In this document: positions 1 through 4,875 of the stretch, in pieces | Layout: every line of letters starts with the position of its first letter | Numbering within the stretch: the first letter of the stretch is position 1 | NCBI GenBank assembly: GCA_017608725.1 | Contig: JAFCFG010000051.1 | Coordinates: forward strand, 1 to 6,781 | Direction: 5' to 3' | DNA: 6,781 nucleotides | From: Candidatus Iainarchaeum sp. | GTDB lineage: Archaea > Iainarchaeota > Iainarchaeia > Iainarchaeales > GCA-2688035 | The notes under the pieces: generated by a model | Database searches by the model: none | What the model was told of the DNA's origin: nothing | The model's input: only the letters and a program-made list of their open reading frames with translations | Position numbers and translations under genes: made by a program

Positions 1-399
1 ATGGAGGTTCCTTCCTTTATTTACTTCAAGCACCAATCTGGGTTGAAGCAGGGCAGCAAAATGTCAGCTTCTTGCCCTGATACAGCAATTTTCCTAAGTG
101 ATTCCGAAGCAGAAGTAAAGAGGAAGATTGGAAACTGCTTTACCGGTGGGAGAAACACTGCAGAGGAACAAAGGAGGCTTGGCGGAAAACCGGAAATCTG
201 CAAGAAATATGAGATTGATTTATTCCATTTGGAGAGTGATGCAAAGCTTAGGGATATTTTTGAAAAATGCAAGTCAGGAAAAAGACTATGCGGTGAATGC
301 AAGCAGCTTACAACAGCTTACCTGGTCAGATTCCTGAAATCACATCAGAAGAAGGCAAAGAAAGCAGAGGCCAGGGCAAGGAAGCTTGTTTTTGGCTAA
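1..399 (+). CDS. trpS: tryptophanyl-tRNA synthetase, C-terminal part (5' truncated by window edge)
   Basis: Cytoplasmic class I aminoacyl-tRNA synthetase that charges tRNA-Trp with tryptophan using ATP. The visible 132 residues hold the second class I signature as KMSAS (residues 20-24), followed by PDTAIFLSD (26-34), FTGGRNTAEEQRRLGG (47-62) and a CGEC segment (97-100). This series is the conserved order in archaeal/eukaryotic-type TrpRS, where the KMSKS-type loop closes over the adenylate and the following helices form the anticodon-binding part. The frame is open from base 1, and the ATG there is very probably an internal methionine, because the Rossmann core with the HIGH motif must lie upstream. 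The protein ends in a Lys/Arg-rich helix, and the TAA is followed at once by a T-rich tract. It converges with the minus-strand UspA-like gene. The identity is recognised from motifs only; confidence is high. Confidence 0.93.
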   Translation: MEVPSFIYFKHQSGLKQGSKMSASCPDTAIFLSDSEAEVKRKIGNCFTGGRNTAEEQRRLGGKPEICKKYEIDLFHLESDAKLRDIFEKCKSGKRLCGECKQLTTAYLVRFLKSHQKKAKKAEARARKLVFG

Positions 400-400
400 G

Positions 401-412
401 CCCTTCTTTTTA
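401..412 (+). terminator. T-rich terminator of trpS
   Basis: Directly after the trpS stop the + strand reads CCCTTCTTTTT, a pyrimidine tract ending in five T. Archaeal transcription commonly stops at such U-tracts without needing a hairpin. The next bases (A-rich, 414-420) could pair with the T run to make a short stem. Inferred from position and composition. Confidence 0.5.
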
Positions 413-413
413 G

Positions 414-454
414 AAAAAAAGAAAGCCTTGGGAAAGAAAAATTGTTTCAAGGCT
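414..454 (-). terminator. inverted repeat plus T7 tract ending the minus-strand operon
   Basis: AGCCTTG (424-430) and CAAGGCT (448-454) are perfect 7-base inverted repeats with a 17-base loop. Read on the minus strand, the stem is followed by a T-rich run that includes seven T (complement of 414-420). This lies just past the UspA-like stop codon and suits termination of the leftward operon. Together with the T5 tract for trpS it makes the convergent gap a two-way terminator. Confidence 0.5.
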
Positions 455-460
455 AATGGA

Positions 461-868
461 TTATTGCCCTTCTATATTCACTACTTCTATGTCAATTTTC
501 GGCAGCTTTTCCTTTAAATCTTTCAATAGTTTTTTGCTAAACTGGTTGTCCTGCTTGACCAAATAGATTTTGTCAACCTGTCGCAGCATTGCAATATTCT
601 CTATCTTGGTTAGGGTGTCTCCCCACTCTAGGATGTCATCGCATGTTTTCTTCTTCTTTCCCAAAGCGTCCTTGATTTTCTGCATCAAAGCGTTTGCATG
701 CGCTATCTCTCCAGCGGCAAAGCCAAATTGCCCTGACATTGAAGCAGTGTCAATAACCAGTAGTAGAATTATTTCCTTTGCTTTTGCTGCAATTTTTTCA
801 ACAAATTCAGGGCTTGCCTCTTTTTTTGAGAGAACCGGGACCAAAACCTTCGTTGCCAAGTCAGCCAT
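461..868 (-). CDS. UspA-like (HUP-fold) small protein, ATP-binding motif absent
   Basis: A 135-residue cytoplasmic protein with the layout of the universal stress protein fold: a first strand KVLVPV (7-12), a helix, a hydrophobic strand IILLLVID (33-40), a long helix around 50-70, then the EWGD turn (81-84) leading into a helix and the strand IYLVKQ (101-106), and a final helix and strand (IDIEVVNIE). In ATP-binding members the fourth strand is followed by a G-2X-G-9X-G(S/T) loop; here the place reads KQDNQF, so nucleotide binding is unlikely. Its ATG follows the TAG of the AbrB-like gene with no gap (TAGATG), and GGCGGT lies just upstream as a possible Shine-Dalgarno. The two are thus probably translated together. 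Family assignment rests on the strand/helix pattern alone, so another Rossmann-like family remains possible. The function is unknown, perhaps a partner or sensor for the upstream regulator. Confidence 0.55.
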   Translation of the reverse strand: MADLATKVLVPVLSKKEASPEFVEKIAAKAKEIILLLVIDTASMSGQFGFAAGEIAHANALMQKIKDALGKKKKTCDDILEWGDTLTKIENIAMLRQVDKIYLVKQDNQFSKKLLKDLKEKLPKIDIEVVNIEGQ

Positions 869-1669
869 CTAAACCGCCTGCAGCAAATCTTTCCTCTTTT
901 CAATTATTTCGCCCTCGTCCTTTAAAAACTCACAAACTATTTTTGCAAGCAAAGTGCTTAAGCCTGTTTTTGCAGCCAGCTCCTGCATTGTTATGCTCTT
1001 GTTTCCGCCTATTGTTGAGAGAACCTTGTTCCTGTGCTTGTTGTAAAGCTTGCTTTCAATAACATAAAAGAAGCCGTCAAAGCTTTTAATGCCCTTTATC
1101 TGGCCCTCTTTTATCTCTTTTTGCAGCTCCTGGCATATTTTCCTTACCCTTTGCTCGTTTTTGCAGACAAGAAAGCCCTCTTTCTCCAAGGTGTATTGCT
1201 CAATTGGTTTCTCTTTCCCCTGCCCTTTGCTGCCCCTTTGTTCTTCCTTAATTTCTTCCCCTGCTTTTTGCTCTTCTTTCTGCCCTTTCCCAGCTTGCTG
1301 CTCTTTTTCTATCTCCTCCCTTGTTTTGTATATGGCCTTCTTGTATTTTTCACTTAACTTGAATGCAACAATGCTCCCCTCCTGCAGCATTTCCCTGAAG
1401 CGCTTCTGCTCTTCCCTGTTCAAAAACCGCTCGAATTTTCCCTCAACTTTCTCCTTCAGGCTTTTTTGCTTGAGCAGGGAGTAGATTCTTTTGTCAATTG
1501 GTTTTGCTTCCTTTCCTTCCCGGGCTTTTTCGATTAGGACCCAAACCCCTTTTTTTGCCTTAAGCAGCTCATAGTTAGCATCTGGATTCAATTCCAGCTC
1601 ATTGAACAAACGCTGGGAAACAAGCAAGGCAAACTGGTTGCCCTTTGTTGAAATAGTGATTTCCCCCAT
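869..1669 (-). CDS. AbrB-like/winged-helix fusion protein, putative DNA-binding regulator
   Basis: A 266-residue protein without a signal peptide or membrane segment. Residues 1-46 (ITISTKGNQFALLVSQRLF, then an ELNPDANYELL turn and GVWVLIE) look like the swapped-hairpin AbrB/SpoVT DNA-binding fold. Residues about 58-115 form a basic helical region (KSLKEKVEGKFERFLNREE...). Residues 116-155 are a low-complexity stretch of Glu, Lys, Gln and Gly with imperfect KEEQ repeats, probably a flexible linker. Residues 160-212 hold a small alpha/beta region, and 215-262 a winged-helix-like segment (SITMQELAAKTGLSTLLAKIV as helix-turn-helix, then GEIIEKRKDL as the wing). Two possible DNA-binding ends on one chain suggest a transcription factor or nucleoid protein. 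It starts at ATG 1669; AAGGT touches the start codon, too near for a Shine-Dalgarno, so a leaderless message is likely. It is coupled to the UspA-like gene. The domains are read by eye, so this is moderate confidence. Confidence 0.6.
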   Translation of the reverse strand: MGEITISTKGNQFALLVSQRLFNELELNPDANYELLKAKKGVWVLIEKAREGKEAKPIDKRIYSLLKQKSLKEKVEGKFERFLNREEQKRFREMLQEGSIVAFKLSEKYKKAIYKTREEIEKEQQAGKGQKEEQKAGEEIKEEQRGSKGQGKEKPIEQYTLEKEGFLVCKNEQRVRKICQELQKEIKEGQIKGIKSFDGFFYVIESKLYNKHRNKVLSTIGGNKSITMQELAAKTGLSTLLAKIVCEFLKDEGEIIEKRKDLLQAV

Positions 1670-1691
1670 ACCTTATTATACTGCATAAAAC

Positions 1692-1700
1692 AATTAAAAA
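1692..1700 (-). promoter_or_regulatory. probable TATA box of the AbrB-like gene
   Basis: The minus strand reads TTTTTAATT at -31 to -23 from the ATG at 1669. With no well-placed Shine-Dalgarno, this spacing fits a leaderless archaeal transcript starting at or near the ATG. The same T run could instead serve as a terminator for the gene ending at 1794. Confidence 0.4.
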
Positions 1701-1710
1701 GGCTTAATTC

Positions 1711-1725
1711 CAGCCTGTAAGGCTG
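1711..1725. repeat. perfect 6-bp inverted repeat with 3-base loop upstream of the AbrB-like gene
   Basis: CAGCCT (1711-1716), loop GTA, AGGCTG (1720-1725). It sits just upstream of the putative TATA box, at about -42 to -56 from the ATG. Read on the minus strand it is followed ten bases later by five T. It could be an operator for a dimeric regulator or the stem of a terminator for the preceding minus-strand gene. Confidence 0.45.
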
Positions 1726-1793
1726 CCTAATATCTCCGCATTTGAAGCACAATTTAAGGCATTAAGCTTAAAAGTATTCGACACCCTGCTGTT

Positions 1794-2240
1794 TCATTGC
1801 TTTGTGATATCTCTTAGGTGTTTCCGCTGTTGCCTTTTTTCAGCAAAGTCCACTGTGTTTTCTGCGTGCAGTTTCCTGTATGCATTGGCAGTTCGCTTCC
1901 ACTTTGCTGCCATAACAATTGCTGCAAGCGCCCTGGCTATTGCCCTTTTCTCTGCAGTGCTTCTTCTAATTGGCTTGACAGCTTTCCCCAAAATCAGATT
2001 GACGTTTAACTCTTTTGCTTCCCTTAAGGCAGTAACCAAAGCCTTTACGTCAATTCCCTGCTGTTTTTCAATCCTTGCGTAAGCCATTGCAACAATCTTC
2101 TTTACATCCTTTTTCTTATGCCTTGCAGAAATAATTCCCCTGCGCAGCAAATAGTCTGCAAATTCTTCTGGATTTGGTCTTTTTGATTCTGGGAATAGTT
2201 CAAATTGCATGTGCTTTACCGCAATTCTCTTTCTTGGCAT
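1794..2240 (-). CDS. very basic 148-residue protein of unknown family, second gene of the RHH module
   Basis: I do not recognise this protein. It has no signal peptide or membrane segment and is strongly basic (about 37 Lys/Arg against about 15 Asp/Glu), predicted mostly helical: FADYLLRRGIIS and a KKKDVKKIV helix near 28-55, a second helical region near 60-78, and an Ala/Arg-rich region from about 88 (PIRRSTAEKRAIARALAA) to the end. Charge and helices suggest nucleic-acid or ribosome binding, which is an inference. Its ATG overlaps the TGA of the ribbon-helix-helix gene by one base (TGATG), and GGGGGCGTG inside the end of that gene can act as Shine-Dalgarno, so the two should be made in a fixed ratio. 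A second in-frame ATG (codon 11, MQFELFPES) is an alternative start. The arrangement resembles an antitoxin-toxin pair, but no PIN, RelE/ParE or MazF motif is visible. It could equally be a small DNA-binding partner. Confidence 0.75.
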   Translation of the reverse strand: MPRKRIAVKHMQFELFPESKRPNPEEFADYLLRRGIISARHKKKDVKKIVAMAYARIEKQQGIDVKALVTALREAKELNVNLILGKAVKPIRRSTAEKRAIARALAAIVMAAKWKRTANAYRKLHAENTVDFAEKRQQRKHLRDITKQ

Positions 2241-2497
2241 CAGTGCACGCCCCCAAACTTGTATTCTTCAAACTCTTCCATTGCCTCTTCCACTGCCTTC
2301 TCCTCCTTTGCAAGCTCCTTCTTAGTTGGCTTTTTCTTAACCTCTTTCCCCAAAATGTTCTTTCTGACCTCAATAAGCCTTGCCCTGATGGCATCCCTAA
2401 TGAAATCACTCCTGCTGCTGAACAGGCCATGCTCTTTAATCAGCCTGTCAATCTCCTTCACAAGCTTTGGGTCAATCACAAGCGAGTAATGTTTCAA
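2240..2497 (-). CDS. ribbon-helix-helix (CopG/Arc-type) transcriptional regulator with acidic C-terminal helix
   Basis: An 85-residue DNA-binding protein. Residues 2-9 (KHYSLVID) form the strand that pairs in the dimer and enters the DNA major groove, 10-23 the first helix (PKLVKEIDRLIKEHG) and 28-45 the second (SRSDFIRDAIRARLIEV), the classic CopG/Arc pattern. From about 50 a basic stretch (KEVKKKPTKK) changes to an acidic helix (AVEEAMEEFEEYKFGG) of the sort that often binds a partner protein in RHH antitoxins. The start is TTG: the ribbon strand must begin within a few residues of the start and no in-frame ATG lies just upstream; GGGGGA lies seven bases before it. TTG would keep translation low, as suits a regulator. 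The gene has its own palindromic TATA region at 2511-2550 and overlaps the next gene by one base. It probably represses its own operon through that palindrome, which is an inference. Confidence 0.85.
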   Translation of the reverse strand: MKHYSLVIDPKLVKEIDRLIKEHGLFSSRSDFIRDAIRARLIEVRKNILGKEVKKKPTKKELAKEEKAVEEAMEEFEEYKFGGVH

Positions 2498-2511
2498 GGC
2501 AATTCCCCCAT
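2494..2511 (-). other. possible five-codon leader ORF overlapping the TTG start
   Basis: On the minus strand ATG GGG GAA TTG CCT TGA begins at the edge of the palindrome, and its TGA overlaps the TTG start of the RHH gene (TTGA). A ribosome finishing this peptide could restart at the TTG. A single extra G in the G5 run would put this ATG in frame with the RHH gene. It may well be chance. Confidence 0.2.
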
Positions 2512-2550
2512 AATTTATATAATGTATTATATAATATCTTATATAAATTA
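2511..2550. promoter_or_regulatory. 40-bp AT palindrome: promoter and probable operator of the RHH gene
   Basis: TAATTTATATAA (2511-2522) and TTATATAAATTA (2539-2550) are perfect 12-base inverted repeats. Between them, on the same centre (2530.5), lies another perfect palindrome, TATTATATAATA (2525-2536). Only two base pairs of the 40-bp unit are mismatched (2523/2538 and 2524/2537). On the minus strand TTTATATA at 2547-2540 matches the archaeal TATA consensus and would place transcription start near 2518, about 21 bases before the TTG. The left end of the unit is 13 bases from that start codon, and its right end contains the methyltransferase stop codon. The dyad suits binding by RHH dimers over the TATA box (autorepression). 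By symmetry a TATA box also faces the opposite way, into the methyltransferase gene antisense. Confidence 0.75.
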
Positions 2551-3183
2551 GTTTTGTTTTTTCTTTTTTTCAAACAGCAGCATGGAAAAAATGCTTAATT
2601 TCTCCCCCAGCCTGTTTTTAACCAGCCTGTTCAGCCTCCTGCTTTGCGTTCCAACAAGCCGCCTTTTCGCCAAATGCCATTCCTTGCCCATTCCAGCCTT
2701 AACATCCTTGCTGTCAAGCTTGTGCAAGTGCTGTCTTGCGCTCATTGGAGCAGCCAAGCTGAATGCCCTCCAGAACAGGCCCTTTTCCAGTGGAACAGTA
2801 ATCAGAATCTTCTTTCTTGCAACCCTTTGCAGCTCCTTCAGCGCAGCTTTCCAGTCTGGCACATGCTCCAATACCTCAGTGCACAGCACAAAATCAAAGC
2901 CCTTGCTTTTGAACGGCAGCCTTTCTGCATTCGTTGCAACAAAAAAAGCCTTTTTTGCATTGCCCTTGGCCTTTTCCAATTTCTCCAGGGAAAAATCAGC
3001 TCCAAAAACCCCCTGGGTTTTTTTCAATGCTTGCTTTTCAAAATGTCCCTGTGCACAGCCTACCTCCAGAAAGGAATCATTGCTGCCAAGTGCCTCAATT
3101 TCTTTCAGAATTAGCTCTTCCCTTGCCCTGTTTCCAAGCATCCTTCCTTTCCAATGGCTGTAATAGAATTCCTGCTCATTCAT
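2548..3183 (-). CDS. class I SAM-dependent methyltransferase (Methyltransf_11 type)
   Basis: A 211-residue cytoplasmic enzyme expected to transfer a methyl group from S-adenosylmethionine. Motif I is FLEVGCAQG (38-46), the SAM-binding glycine-rich loop. GADFSLEKLEKAK (61-73) follows, with Asp63 near the usual ribose-binding acidic position. NAERLPF (85-91) and FDFVLCTEVLEHV (96-108) are the next core motifs, and KKILITVP (124-131) is the following strand. This order is typical of UbiE/COQ5-like small-molecule methyltransferases. The C-terminal third (150-211) is basic, with no substrate motif I know, so the substrate is undetermined. Its ATG lies 8 bases inside the trxB-like gene, which indicates co-transcription and coupled translation; no obvious Shine-Dalgarno is seen. 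The stop codon lies inside the palindrome that drives the RHH gene, and no T-tract terminator follows, so readthrough downstream is possible. Confidence 0.88.
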   Translation of the reverse strand: MNEQEFYYSHWKGRMLGNRAREELILKEIEALGSNDSFLEVGCAQGHFEKQALKKTQGVFGADFSLEKLEKAKGNAKKAFFVATNAERLPFKSKGFDFVLCTEVLEHVPDWKAALKELQRVARKKILITVPLEKGLFWRAFSLAAPMSARQHLHKLDSKDVKAGMGKEWHLAKRRLVGTQSRRLNRLVKNRLGEKLSIFSMLLFEKKKKQN

Positions 3184-4177
3184 GCCAATCGTCTTTCTCT
3201 TTTTTAAATGGCTTCATATCTGAATTGGCTCCAAAAAGACTGCCAGAAACTTCTTTTTTCAAATAGTCAAAAGCACTGTCAGCAGCAACTGCTCCAGAGC
3301 CGGCAGCAACAACAGTCTGCGCCAATTCCCCAGTAATGTCCCCGGCAGCAAACACGCCAGGCAAGGATGTTGCCCTCTTTCTATCAACAAGAATATAGCC
3401 AATTTCATCCAGCTTCAAACCCAATCTCTTGGCCAGCACATTCCTTGGCTGCAATCCAACATATATGAAAACCCCATCAACATCCAGCTCTTGCTCCTTA
3501 CTGCTGCTTCTGTCCCTGACCTTGATTTTTTCAACTTTCTCTGAACCGATTATTTCCAACAGCTCTGTGTTCAGCATTACCTCAATCCCTGATTTTTTAA
3601 TCGGCTCTTCGTAGATTGCATCAAAGTTAGCTTTTGCCATGAACTCAACCAGGTAGGTTTTCTTGCATATTTCTGCAAAGAACAGCGCTGCATTTACTCC
3701 TGAATTCCCTGCTCCAATTACCGCCACAGCCCTGTCCTTAAAGCCTGGGCCATCGCATGTAGCGCAATATGAAACTCCCCTGCCGTACAATTCCTTTTCC
3801 CCCGGAATCCCCAGGGTCTTGTACCTGCTGCCAGTGCAGAGAATAACTGTTTTTGCCTGAACCCTTTCCTCTCCCCTGTTGATTTCCAATTCAAAAACAT
3901 TGCCCTGCTTCCTTATGTTTGTGATTTCTGCTGCCTCTTCAGCCTCAACGCCGAATTTCTTCAGGTGCTCTGCCATCCTGTGCATTAGCTTTGCTCCCTC
4001 CAGCTTTGAAATGCCAGGGTAGTTCTCTACCCAAATTGCTTCAGCTGTCTGGCCTCCAACTGCTTCAGCCTCAAAAATTCTAACACTTAAAGCCTTTCTC
4101 TTTGCATATAATGCTGCAGTAATTCCCGCTGCTCCAGCCCCAACCACTGCCACATCAATTTCCCTGTTTTCAGGCAT
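3176..4177 (-). CDS. trxB: thioredoxin reductase/AhpF-like flavoprotein disulfide reductase, likely NADH-using
   Basis: A 333-residue cytoplasmic FAD enzyme that moves electrons from a pyridine nucleotide through FAD and a cysteine pair to thioredoxin or a similar small redox protein. The FAD domain begins with VVGAGAAG (11-18), then GGQT (41-44) and ENYPG (51-55). The pyridine-nucleotide domain holds the redox pair CATC (138-141) in YCATCDGPGF and a second dinucleotide loop GAGNSG (155-160). TSLPGVFAAGD (270-280) closes the second FAD site. Length is normal plus a hydrophilic tail of about 20 residues. The NADPH-specific HRRxxxR of standard TrxB is missing; the place reads LVEFMAKANF (176-185) with Glu178, as in AhpF, so NADH is the likelier donor. 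AGGGG lies six bases before the ATG as a Shine-Dalgarno. It overlaps the methyltransferase gene by 8 bases and is divergent from the exported-protein genes. No thioredoxin or peroxiredoxin gene is in the window. Confidence 0.9.
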   Translation of the reverse strand: MPENREIDVAVVGAGAAGITAALYAKRKALSVRIFEAEAVGGQTAEAIWVENYPGISKLEGAKLMHRMAEHLKKFGVEAEEAAEITNIRKQGNVFELEINRGEERVQAKTVILCTGSRYKTLGIPGEKELYGRGVSYCATCDGPGFKDRAVAVIGAGNSGVNAALFFAEICKKTYLVEFMAKANFDAIYEEPIKKSGIEVMLNTELLEIIGSEKVEKIKVRDRSSSKEQELDVDGVFIYVGLQPRNVLAKRLGLKLDEIGYILVDRKRATSLPGVFAAGDITGELAQTVVAAGSGAVAADSAFDYLKKEVSGSLFGANSDMKPFKKEKDDWHE

Positions 4178-4218
4178 TAAAAACCCCTAACTAAAGCTCA
4201 TTTAATTGAACAAAGGAA

Positions 4219-4229
4219 ATTATTAAAAA
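4219..4229 (-). promoter_or_regulatory. probable TATA box of the trxB-methyltransferase unit
   Basis: The minus strand reads TTTTTAATAAT at 42-52 bases before the trxB ATG. A start about 25 bases downstream of its centre (near 4199) would give a leader of roughly 22 bases that includes the AGGGG Shine-Dalgarno. Positional inference. Confidence 0.4.
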
Positions 4230-4235
4230 CCAGAA

Positions 4236-4247
4236 AGTATTAATATA
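4236..4247 (+). promoter_or_regulatory. probable TATA box of the exported-protein genes
   Basis: AGTATTAATATA, preceded by the purine-rich CAGAA that could serve as a BRE. Transcription would start near 4268 and give a leader of about 28 bases that keeps GGTG (4286-4289) as Shine-Dalgarno for the ATG at 4296. An alternative TATA, AATTTATTA at 4260-4268, would give a nearly leaderless message. A weak dyad TACTA/TAGTA (4246-4250, 4256-4260) lies between them. Confidence 0.4.
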
Positions 4248-4295
4248 CTAAATTATAGTAATTTATTAGAGTGTAATAATTAATTGGTGTAATGA

Positions 4296-4874
4296 ATGGA
4301 CTCAAGATGGAGAAACCTGCTGATTCTTATTGTGGTTATAGCGGCCGCTGTTGGAATTTACCTCAATCTTCCTTCTCAAGAACCTGGCTTTGAACAAGAG
4401 TATGCTGAACTGCAGGGTGCCTGGAAAAGCGAGGGGCTTAACCAAGAAACATTGCATGCGGATTTTGATGCATTAATGGCTTTGCCTGAGAACAAGTTGA
4501 ATGAAATTAAAAGCAATCTTCAAGCAAGCATTGCCAATTTGGAGAATGAAGCTTCAAAGGAAATAGCCGAAGCATATATTCTTCTCATTAATATTGCGAT
4601 TAACACAAAGGAAATTCAAACTTTGAATGAAAGCATTGATTCATCTGTTGATATCTGCAACAACATCCCTGTTTTTCAATCAATCAATTCAAAGCAAGCG
4701 GACCTAATTAACCTTGCAGAGTCTTTTGATTTAACAGTTGATTCCTTTACAGAGGAATTTCCAGAAGAGGCAGCTGAAATTAGCTTTAACAGGATTGGCT
4801 TAATCGCAGAGGAGATGAGAGCCCAACTAAATGAAGATAATGAAACCCTTGCATTGCTTGAGTTGGAGTGTTAA
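4296..4874 (+). CDS. membrane-anchored extracytoplasmic helical protein, unknown family
   Basis: I do not recognise this 192-residue protein. A short basic head (MDSRWRN) and one hydrophobic segment (LLILIVVIAAAVGIYLNL, 8-25) form a signal anchor with the rest outside the membrane by the positive-inside rule. No small-residue cleavage site is obvious, so the anchor probably stays. Residues 30-192 are acidic and almost fully helical with heptad-like Leu/Ile spacing (LNEIKSNLQASIANLENEASKEIAEAY around 68-94), suggesting a helical bundle or coiled coil. There are just two cysteines, Cys121 and the last residue Cys192, which could form a disulfide outside the cell. GGTG precedes the start by six bases. 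It is first in a run of three genes for exported proteins; the next ATG is one base after its TAA. A role in a surface complex with the next two products is an inference. Confidence 0.8.
   Translation: MDSRWRNLLILIVVIAAAVGIYLNLPSQEPGFEQEYAELQGAWKSEGLNQETLHADFDALMALPENKLNEIKSNLQASIANLENEASKEIAEAYILLINIAINTKEIQTLNESIDSSVDICNNIPVFQSINSKQADLINLAESFDLTVDSFTEEFPEEAAEISFNRIGLIAEEMRAQLNEDNETLALLELEC
4865..4870 (+). promoter_or_regulatory. Shine-Dalgarno GGAGTG fixing the start at 4876
   Basis: GGAGTG lies inside the last codons of the upstream gene and five bases before ATG 4876. Starting there gives a clean signal peptide, whereas the longer in-frame start at 4831 would add 15 residues containing Cys, Trp and His ahead of it and overlap the upstream gene by 44 bases. 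Confidence 0.7.
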
Positions 4875-4875
4875 A

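Noticed and set aside
21..302. Minus-strand open frame opposite trpS
   Set aside because: It lies wholly within the well-supported trpS frame and shows no family pattern.
1034..1484. + strand frames with strongly hydrophobic translations opposite the AbrB-like gene
   Set aside because: The apparent membrane segments come from reading the complement of the KEEQ-rich linker; there is no start signal or conserved motif.
1762..1771. Ten-base palindrome TTAAGCTTAA in the gap after the basic protein gene
   Set aside because: A short AT-rich palindrome with no partner or clear position relative to a promoter; likely chance.
1794..2240. PIN-domain or RelE-type toxin identity for the basic protein
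   Set aside because: The spaced acidic residues of PIN nucleases and the RelE/ParE strand pattern are not visible; the toxin idea is kept only as a context hypothesis.
2582..3163. Long + strand open frame of 193 codons opposite the methyltransferase
   Set aside because: It mirrors a gene with clear SAM-binding motifs; its Ser/Cys/Phe/Leu-rich translation is what a complement of Lys/Glu-rich coding looks like.
4831..4875. Longer N-terminus for the 498-residue protein, starting at 4831
   Set aside because: It overlaps the upstream gene by 44 bases, puts a Cys/Trp/His stretch before a good signal peptide, and lacks the GGAGTG that precedes ATG 4876.
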